Positions 42,899 to 54,100 of a DNA stretch of 64,000 nucleotides are shown in pieces. Each line of letters starts with the position of its first letter. Position 1 is the stretch's first letter. The position numbers and the translations under genes are program-made. The stretch comes from Pristionchus mayeri (taxonomy: Eukaryota > Nematoda > Chromadorea > Rhabditida > Neodiplogasteridae), in assembly GCA_036245805.1 (NCBI GenBank), contig BTRK01000002.1:22747067-22811066 (forward strand), in the 5' to 3' direction. A model generated the notes under the pieces. It had not been told where the DNA came from, ran no database searches, and saw nothing but the letters and a program-made list of their open reading frames with translations.

Positions 42899-44327
42899 AT
42901 GAGGGCAGCTCTCGTTCTGCTCCTATCTTTATCGGGAGTACGGTATGTCTTGGGTAGCTAAGGGTTGACTGCCCCCTCCCTTCTGCAGTTCTCACGGATC
43001 AGTGGATGAGGCATTGCTGCTGGAGATCAAGAACAATCCCCACTGGAATGAGGAATACATCAATACGTGCAATGGAGACAAGATAGGAGTGCCGGGTGAG
43101 GGGTGTACATCCTAGATTGACTGCCAAATCTTCTCTGCAGGACTCCAGTGCCATATCTACCGTATCTTCCTGTACACTGTAAAAGTGGAAGTGAGATTAG
43201 ACCGAGTGACGAACAAGAATATTCGTATGTAGGTGAGGAGTCTGGATTCATTTCTGGTCGTTCTCAAGGAGTTCATTCCCTCTGCATACACTGATGAGTT
43301 GCTCGAAGTGATCAAGAAGGAGGAACTCGAAATACAGGTATCCCACACTCTAGTAGAGTCTAGTCAGTTGCCTGAGATTTGGATTCAGTCGACGGTAGAT
43401 AAAAATACGGGAAAGAATACACTAAGTGCTGGAAGAAACGCAAATGGAACTTTCTTTCCCCATCACGAATACGAAATCTCGTCTAAGGTGAGTCATTACA
43501 GGAAACGTTAGGAGAATAGACTGATTTAAGATTTTCGAGCATATTCAGCAGCGATTTCCTTTTATTGAATTCAGGATGGCTGAGCAGTTCCAGGTATACG
43601 GTAGATCGGGGGTACGGTACTAGTCGATCTGCAGGTGCTGAGCTACAAATCTGGAGGTCATTACGCACCACACTATGGTGTGTGAAGGGAGAAATGAGCA
43701 GTGATGATTGAATGATCTAGATTACCTCGACTATGCAACTGAGGAGATTGCTAACCGATGCGCGTGGTATCGAGGAGGAGGAAATCGATTGATGACCTTT
43801 CTATTCATCATGCAAACTGCTGAGAAGGGAGGAGGTAAGAGGTATACTGTACAAGTGGAGTATCGTATCTTGTAGGTACGGTATTCCCTCGAATTGGGAC
43901 TTCGGTGCAGCCTGAGAAGGGCGATGCCATCGTCTGGTTGAACATGGGTACGGTAGTCGCCCTGATTATCCTGATATTGATTATCTCAGATGCCCAGCAC
44001 GAGAAGCTGAAGGAATCACTGCACGGCGCCTGCCCTATTTGGGAGGGAACGAAGGTAGGTCACTCAGTCTATGGAGGGAGTACCGTACTACGAAATGAAC
44101 GAGAGATCAAAGACCACTTCAGACAGCTGCAACTCTTTGGATGAGAGTTAGAGGCCAAGAATTGCTTCTACCTTGCGCGAATGAGAAGGAATTCGATATT
44201 GAGGTTCATTCGAATTCCATCATCACTAAGCAACAATCTTATATTTCAGAAGCTCGTGCACCCTACGGAAAAGCAACTATTGTATAAGAGAGATTGGATA
44301 TGCGATTATGGATGTTATACAGAGTAG
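42899..44327 (+). CDS. Short prolyl 4-hydroxylase alpha-type enzyme (PHY-3-like)
   Basis: 2-oxoglutarate/Fe(II) dioxygenase that hydroxylates proline, in the ER lumen. Start 42899 gives a signal peptide (MRAALVLLLSLSGVRS). Then VDEALLLEIKNNPHWNEEYI, DSFLVVLKEFIPSAYTDELL, and the catalytic domain: FQVLSYKSGGHYAPHYDY with the Fe-binding HxD (HYD), LMTFLFIMQTAEKGGGTVFP, VQPEKGDAIVWLNM, then the distal His and 2-oxoglutarate Lys in LHGACPIWEGTK, and TLWMRVRGQELLLPC. It ends CDYGCYTE at 44327. About 330 residues: it has the C-terminal catalytic domain but not the full N-terminal and peptide-binding domains of collagen P4H alpha, as in C. elegans PHY-3. Starts 372 bp after the FUS-like gene. Confidence 0.9.
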
Positions 44328-44580
44328 AAATGATTTATGTATAAGAATTAAATATATATCGTGTGTAATATAAAAAGTATTGATAAATCGCTTTGTAAAA
44401 ATATGATAAATGTGCTCAAGCGAGTAATACATGCCCCGTCATTCTCAAGCGTCGCATACAGGCGTCGCCTCTCTTGTCTACAATTTTGACCTACCATTTT
44501 TATCAATTTCCTTTCGAGTTTCTTCTTTGTTTTTTGTCTAAGAATATCGAATATCTTCATTGCATCTTTTTTTCACAGAG

Positions 44581-47505
44581 ATGGGTGAAGTTGGCGTGGT
44601 GAAGAAGACGAAAAAGAAGTTAAAAGTAAAGAAGAAGGTTGTCGGCGCTACGAGCAGCGGAACGGAGCTCACGATAAAAGTGAAAGAAGAGCGGAAGAAG
44701 GTCTGATTCAATATTGTTGAATTTCTGAATGCCTTTCCTCTACAGGTCTCAGACGAGGAGATTCGCGAAGGATTGGAGCAGCACGAGGTCATTTACATTT
44801 TTCTTGTATATTTTTCAGTGATATTTTCTCTTTTGATAGTGATAATGTTCAGGTCTCTACATTCGATCTCGTATCTTTTGATGCTAATGAGGAATCAGAA
44901 GGAATCGACGCTCTCAAATTGGAAGATAGTGCAGAAGACGACGATGATGATGAGGTACTTCTAATTATTATTCTAGGCGTTCGATTGATTGCTCTCACAT
45001 TCCCAATATTTTGTTTATTCAATTACTTACTAGCGATTCCTATTGCAGTTAGTAATTAATCTTTTAAGGTGGCGGTTGCTCCCTCTCCCACTCCGAAGCC
45101 AATTGTGAAGAAGGAGAAGAAATCAGTGCGATTCGACCCATCGGAAGTGAAAGAAGAGCCAGAGAATGTTGAGAAGAAGGAGGACAAGAAATTGAAGAAG
45201 ATTAAGGATCTCGTCAAAGAAGACCATGATTCCGGTATGATATTGCATTTATTTTGGATTCCTTTGAAAGAGAAAACAAAGCACTGATAGCTTGTTGTAT
45301 TCATCCTGAACTCCTTCCAGACAAGACAGTTTTCGCGTCGCTCGATGACCTGAAATCGCAGCTCAGCCGATTCAAGCATGAGCAACATCTGAGAAGATGG
45401 ATGAAGAAGCTGCTGCTCACTAAGAGGTACTTGAATACGTGTTGTGCATGCTCAAATTACTATCAAATTACTATACGTCACAGTTATAAACTTTTCCTTC
45501 ACATTGATGCACTTCTTTAAATTCTAAATTCTTTATCAAAAGATGAATATTGGTAGGATTACGACGGCTCTTCGCAACGAAGCTTGTGATTACTGGAAGG
45601 AGACAATGGGAGGAGAGGATGAGGTTGCCCAAGTAGGCTACTTTCAATTATCTATTTATTTTACTAAACTACCATACATAGAGAAATAAGTTGCATTGAT
45701 AGATTCGGCACTAGGTCGGACTATCACTTGGGTTGATGAGTAACAATAGTATCTCCCCTGCGTGTAATCATCCGAGCAATCCGATGGTTGCAGGGATCTC
45801 AGTTGACTCGTGAAGAGACGGAAGCACTCGTGCAGATGGAGGGCACTTTCGAGCAAGTCAAGGCGAGTTTCCCGAATCTTTGTTTAGACGAGAATTAACT
45901 GTGAATAGTGGTGATTTTGCAATTTTCCTTATTACTGGATGTATTAATTTCACAGTAGTAATGTCAATGTTCCTTCAGAAGTCGGTGAATGCGCTGCAAC
46001 GAGAGGGGCGAGTGAGTCGGAAGGAGTGCGGGGCGATACTCAAGAAGTGGAAGGCCAGAGAGAGGAGGAGAGTCACCAGACAGATGCAACACGCACCGTG
46101 AGTGACCTGTGCTCCCTCAGAGGATACGGTGTAAAAAATTTAGTGTTGCCATTGAAAGAAGCTAAGCAGATAACAATGGAATAATTGGAAGGGGAGAGTA
46201 TTGTTGTTTCCCAGGGTGAATCTGGAGTGTTTCAACTGCCGTCAGCGTGGACACGTATTCGCTGATTGTCCCGAGAAGAAGAAGAAACTTGACGAAGGTA
46301 TTGCTTCTTACTAAGTAGATCAATTTTGTTCATTTAATTTTTGAAAGACAATAGGTTCTAGATTAACTAGCATGGACATCAGCATTAGTTTTATTCGTCC
46401 TCAACTCCTTATATATTATATCACTTTCAGGAACGGGAATTTGCTTCAAGTGTGGAAGTATGGAACACGCCATCTACAAGTGCCCCAAGAAGGACAAGAT
46501 CAAGGGTACGATACTGATCATTTTGGAGCGCCCATTATTTAGAAATATTGTATTTCTCACTGTACATATACGTATGTGTACATCTAAAAACTGCGTATAA
46601 TAAAGGAGGAGCAGTAGTTATTATCTAATTGTAAGTTTGTCATCTAGATGGGATGTCAGTCGCTTGTATCCGTCCTCTGCAGTCTTTCATCATTCCTTTC
46701 TTGGCAGGTTTCCCTCACGCCACTTGTTTCATCTGCGGTGCTCGTGGTCATCTGTCGAAGGAATGCGAGAAGAACGAACACGGAATCTACATCGACGGTC
46801 AGTCGGAGATATCCAATCACTCAAGCATCTGTTTGACTTTTGAAGCTGTATTGCAAGCAAAACTATGCCAATAATGGTTTACGTTGTGTAAATGTATAGA
46901 GCCTTTCTGTTATTGTTGACTTCCTTCTTTTGCAGTTGAAACTATAGTGTTGTTACTTTGGTATATGTTCTCCATCGTACCACTATGATAGACCCCTGTT
47001 ATTCTCTCGAGAGATATTCTCTGCAGGGGGTTCATGCGATCTGTGCGGGAGTAAGATGCATCTGAGGAAGAACTGTGACAAGCAGGCACTCAAGGTACCC
47101 TGGGAGAACCCCTTCCACGAGGACCCATTCTGGAGGGGAAGAGCATTAATGACTGATTCGAATTGACTATTGATATTGTGTTGTCGTCCAATGGTAATCA
47201 GAACTAATTATATATTTCAGGAACAAAATGAGAAGGAGAAAGCGAACGAGTCCATGGAAACTGGAGGAGGGGAAGACGAAGAGGAGCTCAAGCCACGAGG
47301 TACGGTAGTGATAAGGAGCTGCTGTATATCGACTAGTAGCTTTTATTCAAAGTGCAAGCTTGCGAAGAAGCGTGAAGGAAAGGGCTGTGACCACACCCTT
47401 TTTCATTTCGTTCCCAGTGCTCCGAAAGGGAGGAATCGTAAGGACAGCAGAGTGACCTTTGTGATGGGAGTACAAGGGAAGGGGGAGGATGCGGAGATTG
47501 AGTAG
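44581..47505 (+). CDS. ZCCHC9-like protein with CCHC zinc knuckles
   Basis: Predicted nucleolar or RNA-binding protein. Start MGEVGVVKKTKKKLKVKKKV (very basic), then acidic and Lys-rich exons, a helical region (FASLDDLKSQLSRFKHEQHL, EEVTREETEA-like segment), and four CCHC knuckles: CFNCRQRGHVFADC, CFKCGSMEHAIYKC, CFICGARGHLSKEC and CDLCGSKMHLRKNC, with GIYIDGG between the last two. This spacing and the GTGICFKCG and YIDGGSC linkers are those of ZCCHC9. If read through, the last exon ends RVTFVMGVQGKGEDAEIE at 47505, similar in position to the VTVGRW tail of ZCCHC9. Alternatively GTACGG after CCACGAG (about 47299) is a donor that joins in phase to exons at 47624 and 49184, giving an RGG tail (next entry). 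It begins 253 bp after the P4H stop. Confidence 0.85.
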
Positions 47506-47623
47506 GACTAGGCTAATCCTATTGAATATATGGTAAGGCAGAATGAAAAAAATCTATGAGAATAGAGGGAAACAGGAGACTCATTCATCGAGATATCTGC
47601 CCATCTCACTTTATCTTTTCCAG

Positions 47624-49791
47624 GGATCAAGAGGCCTGCTGTTAAAAAGGAAGAGGCTGATGAGGAGGCAAAGAAAGGTATGGTAATATATTGATTAGTT
47701 GATTTGTAGACTGTTCTGGAAATCCCTACTGGCCGGGGAACTCTGAGAGCCTAATTAATGACAATAAAAGGCGGAGGGGGGGATAATGAGTCGATCCTAG
47801 AGATAGAGAGAGAGGGGGGCATAATGAGTATTTACTGCTCCGAATTAAGGGGTTAGTATAGTGCAAGGTCGAGTTAGTCAAGACGATATTCTCGATTCGA
47901 AAGAGAGACTTGCAATTCCTGAAATTGTTCTCTTGTCGTATCTTTTAGTCTTTTAGCACACTTGTATTGTAATGGTCGGGGGGCGATTTATGAGGTTGAT
48001 GAGAGGGGCGGAGGGGGGAGGGAGTGTCCAGTAGTGGATGACGACCAGATGCGGGTTTCATTCTGTCGTGTTCATGAGGCAGTCAATCCTTTATTATTTC
48101 GTTCTTTTCGAAACACCGATGAACTCGAGGTCGTGAAGCGTGAAAGTTACGCTATAATTGCAGCAAGAAGAGGATGGGCCAAAAAGTGAAGAGGAGCAGG
48201 ATAGGGGGGATAACTTGAAAGGGAGGGGGACATCATTCATTTCTTCATGCAGCTGAGATGATTGACGATGAGCTACCCTTAGAAAAGATGAAGGATTTCA
48301 CATGCTTGATCTCATTATGCGATGCTTCCTAGCAGTGTGCACCACAACAACTTGATCGTGAGAGTATGACAAAACATCACCCTGAGGGCACAAAGTGTCA
48401 CTTTGCATTGCACCCCTCCATCTCATTCCTCCAGTTATGCGAGCCACTTCTTTTGTACAAACTTTCTCCTAGGTGGTACTCTGGCTGCAAGGAATATAAT
48501 GGGAGTAAGTGATAGTTACGAGAGGGAAGAAGAGCATCTAATGGAATGATTCAATCCACAAAGGGGCAATCGAGACTCCTGCTGCTCCACTCATCCACTC
48601 ATCCCTTTTTGTGCTGTTAATACCTGTAGAAAGCCCAAGTGATACGTTCAATTGAGCTCTCAATGGTAGTCGAATGGCCTAATTTAAAGTAATGTTCCTT
48701 TTGATGAAAGGGTTGGATTTGAGTAGTGTTCTTCATTTCTCCAATCCACTCCAATCATTACAACGCCCATTGAATAGTTGCGATTCAGTCCCATAAAATC
48801 CGATTATCATTGAAATGACGTCGGTTGACTCGAAGAATGCCTTGTGCAGTTGATAAGGGAGGTTATCGGAGATGGCCGTGGGAGAGACAATTGATACTCG
48901 CTCATTCTCTTGCCTCTCAATGAGTGTGTGTTTCTCCCTTTTTGCCGAGTTGGCACTTATAGATTAAGGTGATGGAGGGTGGGGGGGGGTATAGACAGAG
49001 AGTGTGGACAGAAAGAGACAGTCGAATATCTTGTCGATTCACAGCGCTAAGAACACCCTTTTACGAGGTGATTTCAGCCATCTCGTTGCCATCCCCCCTC
49101 TCCCTCCTTCCCTGTTGAAGCACTCACCCCGTAAAAGAAAGAAAGAAAGACGACATATCCTCATGAAGAGAGCATCATTCCAGACAAGTCTCGCGTGCTC
49201 TCGTCCAAGAAGTGGGGCAAGAAGGCTGAGGATGGGGGAGACAGTGCCACTTCGACTACCGTAACCCGCCCTGTCGCCACGGGAACAGACATCCATCAGG
49301 GAGGAGATGACGATGACTTCCAATTCTTGGCAGGAGAAGACGGAGACGAGCCATTCAAGGTATGCAGAAATGATAGAAGAAGGACCGTAGCAGGAGATAC
49401 GAGGGATTAATTTACTTATTGATTGCAGCCATCCGACAATGAAGAAGGACCCCCGCATAAGAAGATGAAGATGTTCGGAGGAAGAGGAAGGGGAGGTGGA
49501 GGATTCAGAGGAAGAGGAGACAGAGGAGGAGGAGGATTTAGAGGAAGAGGAAGGGGAGGATATGGAGGATTCCGAGGAAGAGGAGGAGGAATGAGGGACG
49601 GTGGAAGAGGAAGAGGGGGATTTAGAGGAGGAGATGGAGGAAGGGGAAGAGGTGGAGGAGGATTCAGAGGAAGAGGAGACAGAGGTGGAGGAGGATTCAG
49701 AGGAAGAGGAGACAGAGGTGGAGGAGGATTCAGAGGAAGAGGTGGTGGAGATCGAGGAGGAGGAGGGGGAGGGTTCAGAAGGAAATACTAA
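47624..49791 (+). CDS. RGG-repeat 3' exons, probably an alternative tail of the ZCCHC9-like gene
   Basis: Exons 47624-47677 (IKRPAVKKEEADEEAKK) and 49184-49360 (KSRVLSSKKWGKKAEDGG, then DDDDFQFLAGEDGDEPFK), then an exon from about 49430 to 49791 (PSDNEEGPPHKKMKMFGGRG followed by about 25 FRGRG/DRGGGG units and the end FRRKY). The first exon needs one base from upstream and the CCACGAG donor at about 47299 supplies it, giving ELKPRGIKRPAVKK. No start codon with support lies between 47505 and 49184, so a separate gene is less likely. RGG tails bind RNA and are arginine-methylation targets in many nucleolar proteins. The intron between the two exon groups is 1.5 kb and holds a G-run at 48981. 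Confidence 0.6.
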
Positions 49792-51109
49792 GGTTTACCT
49801 CATCGTTCAATTGTTGATGTTTGTAGTCGTTTCATCTAGCCTCTCCCATGGTTAGCGTTTACCTACCTGATCTGTTGTTGTTTTGATGTTATCGTCTGTT
49901 GATTTGTTACCTAATTAGGTGCCAGCAAGATAAAGGGTGTTGGCAATTCATTCTCTCAGATCTGTTACACAGTACGATGAGATAGAAGGGAAAGGAGAGA
50001 GAGAGGAGAGGCAACAATTGTTTTCTAGTCTTCCAGGAAGGAACGGGCAGATGACTCGAGGGAGGTCCGAGAGTGCACTCCCTCTATAGACCCTCAGGGG
50101 CAATGTCTGAAGTGGGCGGAGTCGAGAGAAGGGATCAATCAATGTCTTACGATTCACCCCTCCTTCCTTCCTTATACCCGTTATCTCTCCCGTCTCTCCC
50201 TCTCTCTTCCTAGATCTCTCTCTCTCTACTCCTAAGTGGGGAAGGTCTATGATTCGTCTCTCTTCCTATCACTGGGAGAGATCCGTCCTAATCAAAGCAT
50301 CTTCTCTGCTCCAATTTCACCTCTCATTTCGTTCTATTCAGTTCTCTCTCGATCTCCATCCTCTTTTAGCTCATCAACTCTGCGGATTCAATCATTTTCT
50401 TGCTTGCGTAAGAGATGATCGTTGGGGTCAGGAGTGGTATCAGTTCCGTGCTTCTTCTGCTTCCTCCCTCCCCTCTTTTCCCTCCTCCTCTCATGATTTT
50501 GCAGCTCTTCCTCCTTCGTCATGTAAACATTCTCTCATTCTGTACAAAGACCCTAGATTACGTCATGCACCTGAAACAATATGTTGCATTTTTTGTTTCT
50601 TTGCAGTTTTTTTGAGTCAATATGTTTCCCAGCTGATTTTCGCAAAATATTTCCGAAAAAAATGAAGTCTGCGTAAGAAAAGTGAAGGAAGAGTGTTCTC
50701 GACACCCCCTGAAGATTTCGAATGAGTGGTTCATCTCTTCAGTCTAACAGTTCTCCTTTCTGTCTAGTCACCCTGTTTGCCAACCGTGAGACCGATGCTG
50801 ATTATGTCATGGAGGGAGGGAGGAGAGAGGGGGGGGGGAGAAGAACCAGACTCTGCTTTGATTCCTTTCCTTCCCTGCTGATTTTGCACTCGAGTGTTTT
50901 CTCCTCGTGTACTCTTTCCTCTTCTCGATGGAGATCATCACACCTTCATTCACTCTTCTTCATTCTTAATTACCCCCTGATCGTTTCACCATTTTGCCGT
51001 ATATTCGTTCGATACTCGATACTATTTTCATTCGCTTTTTGGTGAAGGATGATACTGAGTCTCTCCTCCTACCCATTCCTCTCCCCCCCCTCTCTCTCTC
51101 TCTCTTTAG
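49792..51109. other. Intergenic / 5' region of the KANK gene
   Basis: Pyrimidine-rich. It likely contains the promoter and first exon(s) of the KANK gene. A candidate ATG is at 50722 and an open stretch TLFANRETDADYVMEGG is at about 50769, but I could not link them in phase. G10 run at 50829-50838. Confidence 0.4.
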
Positions 51110-54100
51110 TCTGGATGTATCGGTGTTCGTGCTGTCCGCACGGCTACCACATCGACACTGGATTCGTCGAATTCGCTGAGGAGGTACACTTCCATTCTTT
51201 GCTGTTACATCTTTGCTTGAAATATCCCTCGGTCTCAGCAATGGACAGTATCATTTTGTGAATAGAAAAAATGTACCTTAAGGTGATAGCATGTGAATGA
51301 AATGTGTCAGGTTGCTGCGGGGAAGAGAGGTCCTTCGGGATCATCGAGGACCCAGCAATTGAGGAAGGAGGAGAGGAGAGGAATGATGAGTCCCGTCGGC
51401 AGTCTCATGAGGTACGAGAAGAAGAGAGAGAGAAGGGAGCAAGTGCTTGCTCCTGTAGAAGAACACCGCCCAGATTGTTTAGGGGAATCGTATCAGCTTC
51501 GATTCTCTTTGATCAATCGATTTTCTTCCAAGATTCTCATGTTCTTTCCTTTCAATCCGTGAATGATCTCTATCCAAAGTGATCATGTCAACCGTCAATC
51601 AGGCTCTTTCTCTCTTCCCTCGATAGGTTCCTCTCTCTCTCTCTCTTATCTGATCTACCGTTAGCGCACGATCCGGGAGAGGGATCTCACGAAACGAAGA
51701 GAGCCACTGATGGAAATCTACCGTGTAATAACGATGGCGCAACCCGTTCCTCTCTTTCTCCGTTCCGATCCCCATCTCATTGACGGACTGTTGCTCCTTG
51801 AAAATGGAGTTGTTTCCAGTAGACGATAGTGATTGTGCGCTAACGAGAGGAAGTTGTGAGTACACAGTGATTGAATGGAGGGATTGGAGACACATTATTC
51901 GCTCTCTCGAATCTAAGGGAACTCTTGACTATCTCCCTTGCAAGGTCACTCTCTCCATTCTTCCCCTTTGATGAATGAGAGAGAAAGTCCACTCGGACTG
52001 CCCTTCATTCACTCCGGAATATGCCCCCTCAAGTTCTTCCAAAACATGCAAGTGGCGGAATCTGAATCCCATCGATCGGTTCCCACGACTGTCAAATGAA
52101 ACGAAAAGAAGCAGTGTAATGAGATCTGTTTGAGAGAATAATCGAGATCCCCTTTGTTCCATCGGCAAATTGAGCGTCTTTTCACTGGGTGAATAAGAAT
52201 TGGCGCTCTCTTTTATTATGATTAAACATGATAAGTCTGAGTTCCTCCTTCTCTTCCTCCTCTATCTGGTCAATCTTCTGCCCTCGTTGTTTAGAGTAGT
52301 CACAAGCAGCGAGTAGACCGATCAGATTTCATCCTTCCGAGGGGGGGGGGAATGAAGAAGGGATTAGCAGACCTTTGATCGTTGACAGAGTAGAGTTAGC
52401 TGTAAACTTGCGAGGGAAGAAACATCAGTCATCTCCAGTAGTCAGGCCTCATTCCAATCTCTCTCTGGTCGTTGTCACTCCCTTATGCTTCATTTCTGTC
52501 GGTAGTAAGAGGGAAGAAGAGGGAAAGCAACAAAGGGAAGATGAGTAAGAGAGAGTTTGCACTCGATGAGTAAGGCGGCAGAAACACTGTGAGAAGAAAG
52601 AGAATCTGCTGAAGGGCACGACGCAAAAAGAAGGATGGAGTATTTCACTCACGATAGTATCTCCTTGCAGTGATTCCATCGAGAATATGATGTCCGATCT
52701 GGAAGATGCTCTTGCTAGAGAAACAAGGTCAGCTTCCATTACACTTGATAAACTATTCTCTCTCACGATATTCTTAGAAACTTCAACAATTTCATTGTGA
52801 GAAAGAAATGAGATGAAACAATTTTTATAATTCTTTCGTGAGTAATTTCTTGGAATGTCTCTCTTTTCAGACGAGTGCATGGTCCATCTCACTCTGCTCA
52901 TTCCACAATCCATCGATCGAATCAATTCGATTCTCTCAACTCTGGTTACATCTCCGACTCTTCGACCTATCGTGGTACTCCGATCTCCTTCTCTGCTACT
53001 GGAGCAGCTCCTCGTCCTCCCACGAGGGGAACTTCGAGGGGAACTGCAGCTCAGACTGCATTGGGAAGGGCTCTCAATGCTGCCAGAGTATCAGAATCAC
53101 CCACTCCGCAGAGGATGTTCTCCCCCGTACACGGAGAATCCGCGGTGAGAAGATATTCCCTTCTCCCTCTACCAGAGTTATTCAATAGATCATGAAGATA
53201 CTTAGATTCCAACGGAAATGATGATCAATGAAAACATTCGTGATGCACGAATGGAATGCTCTCTCTTCTCACTAATCGATCTTCTCCTTCCTTCAGCCCG
53301 TGGATCCTCTCTCTCCTTCGTGGCGTCGTCGTCCTTTCCCTTCCTCTACTCCATCCACTCCATCACTCGTCCAATCAGAACTCAGATCGAGAGTAGAGGG
53401 ACTTCCTCCACGTATGTTAACTCGAGTAACTATCGCCCACAGAAGACGAAACTTTCAAACGAAAGAAAATGTATACAGAAATAAGTAAATGCGTTATTTC
53501 AGCGCCTCCTCCTATCTATTCTCCACCCACAAATTCACTGGGAGAGATATACAGTTCGAGAAGGTTAGCACGAGATTCTACATAATTTGATCAACGTTAG
53601 ATGAATTACCAAGGGTCTCCTGTAAAAGTGTAGGAAAACGAGGCGCTTTTGCTACTAGAAAATATTTTGTGTCTCCGATTTCGTTGTAACTTGGTTGGTG
53701 GACACTATTGGGGGTTAGACTAAGGTCCATCCACTTGATTTGGTCGAATCTGCTCATTATCGATTTTTGTGATCTACCTGCTACAATAAACATAAGTCGC
53801 TCAATTTACGAAATATTTCTAGTAGCCAGCGTTCCTGCATTCTTACAGGAGACTCGTGTTACACGATTTTCTCTGTGCTGACATCTCATGGTTCTAAGAT
53901 CAATGAAATTACCTTTTTTTTAAAGCCGTGAAAAAAATAAGAAACGTGTTGTAGATCTCGTGAGTCAGAGCTGTCCTCTTCCCGTAATCGATACTTCTCC
54001 ACCAGTCCAAAGATGCCCAGAGTGAGACATTTCGATTCTTCCATTGAGAATATGCCAATATCGATTTTATTATCAATCATCTCTTTTACTGTACACACAT

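Noticed and set aside
49423..49791. RGG exon as a stand-alone gene starting at the Met at 49468
   Set aside because: The upstream exon 49184-49360 is open and in phase with it, and exon 47624-47677 joins to that, so a longer transcript is better supported.
49601..49855. Acidic ORF in the second frame of the RGG exon
   Set aside because: It is the shifted reading of the purine-rich RGG repeat; kept only as a finding about slippage.
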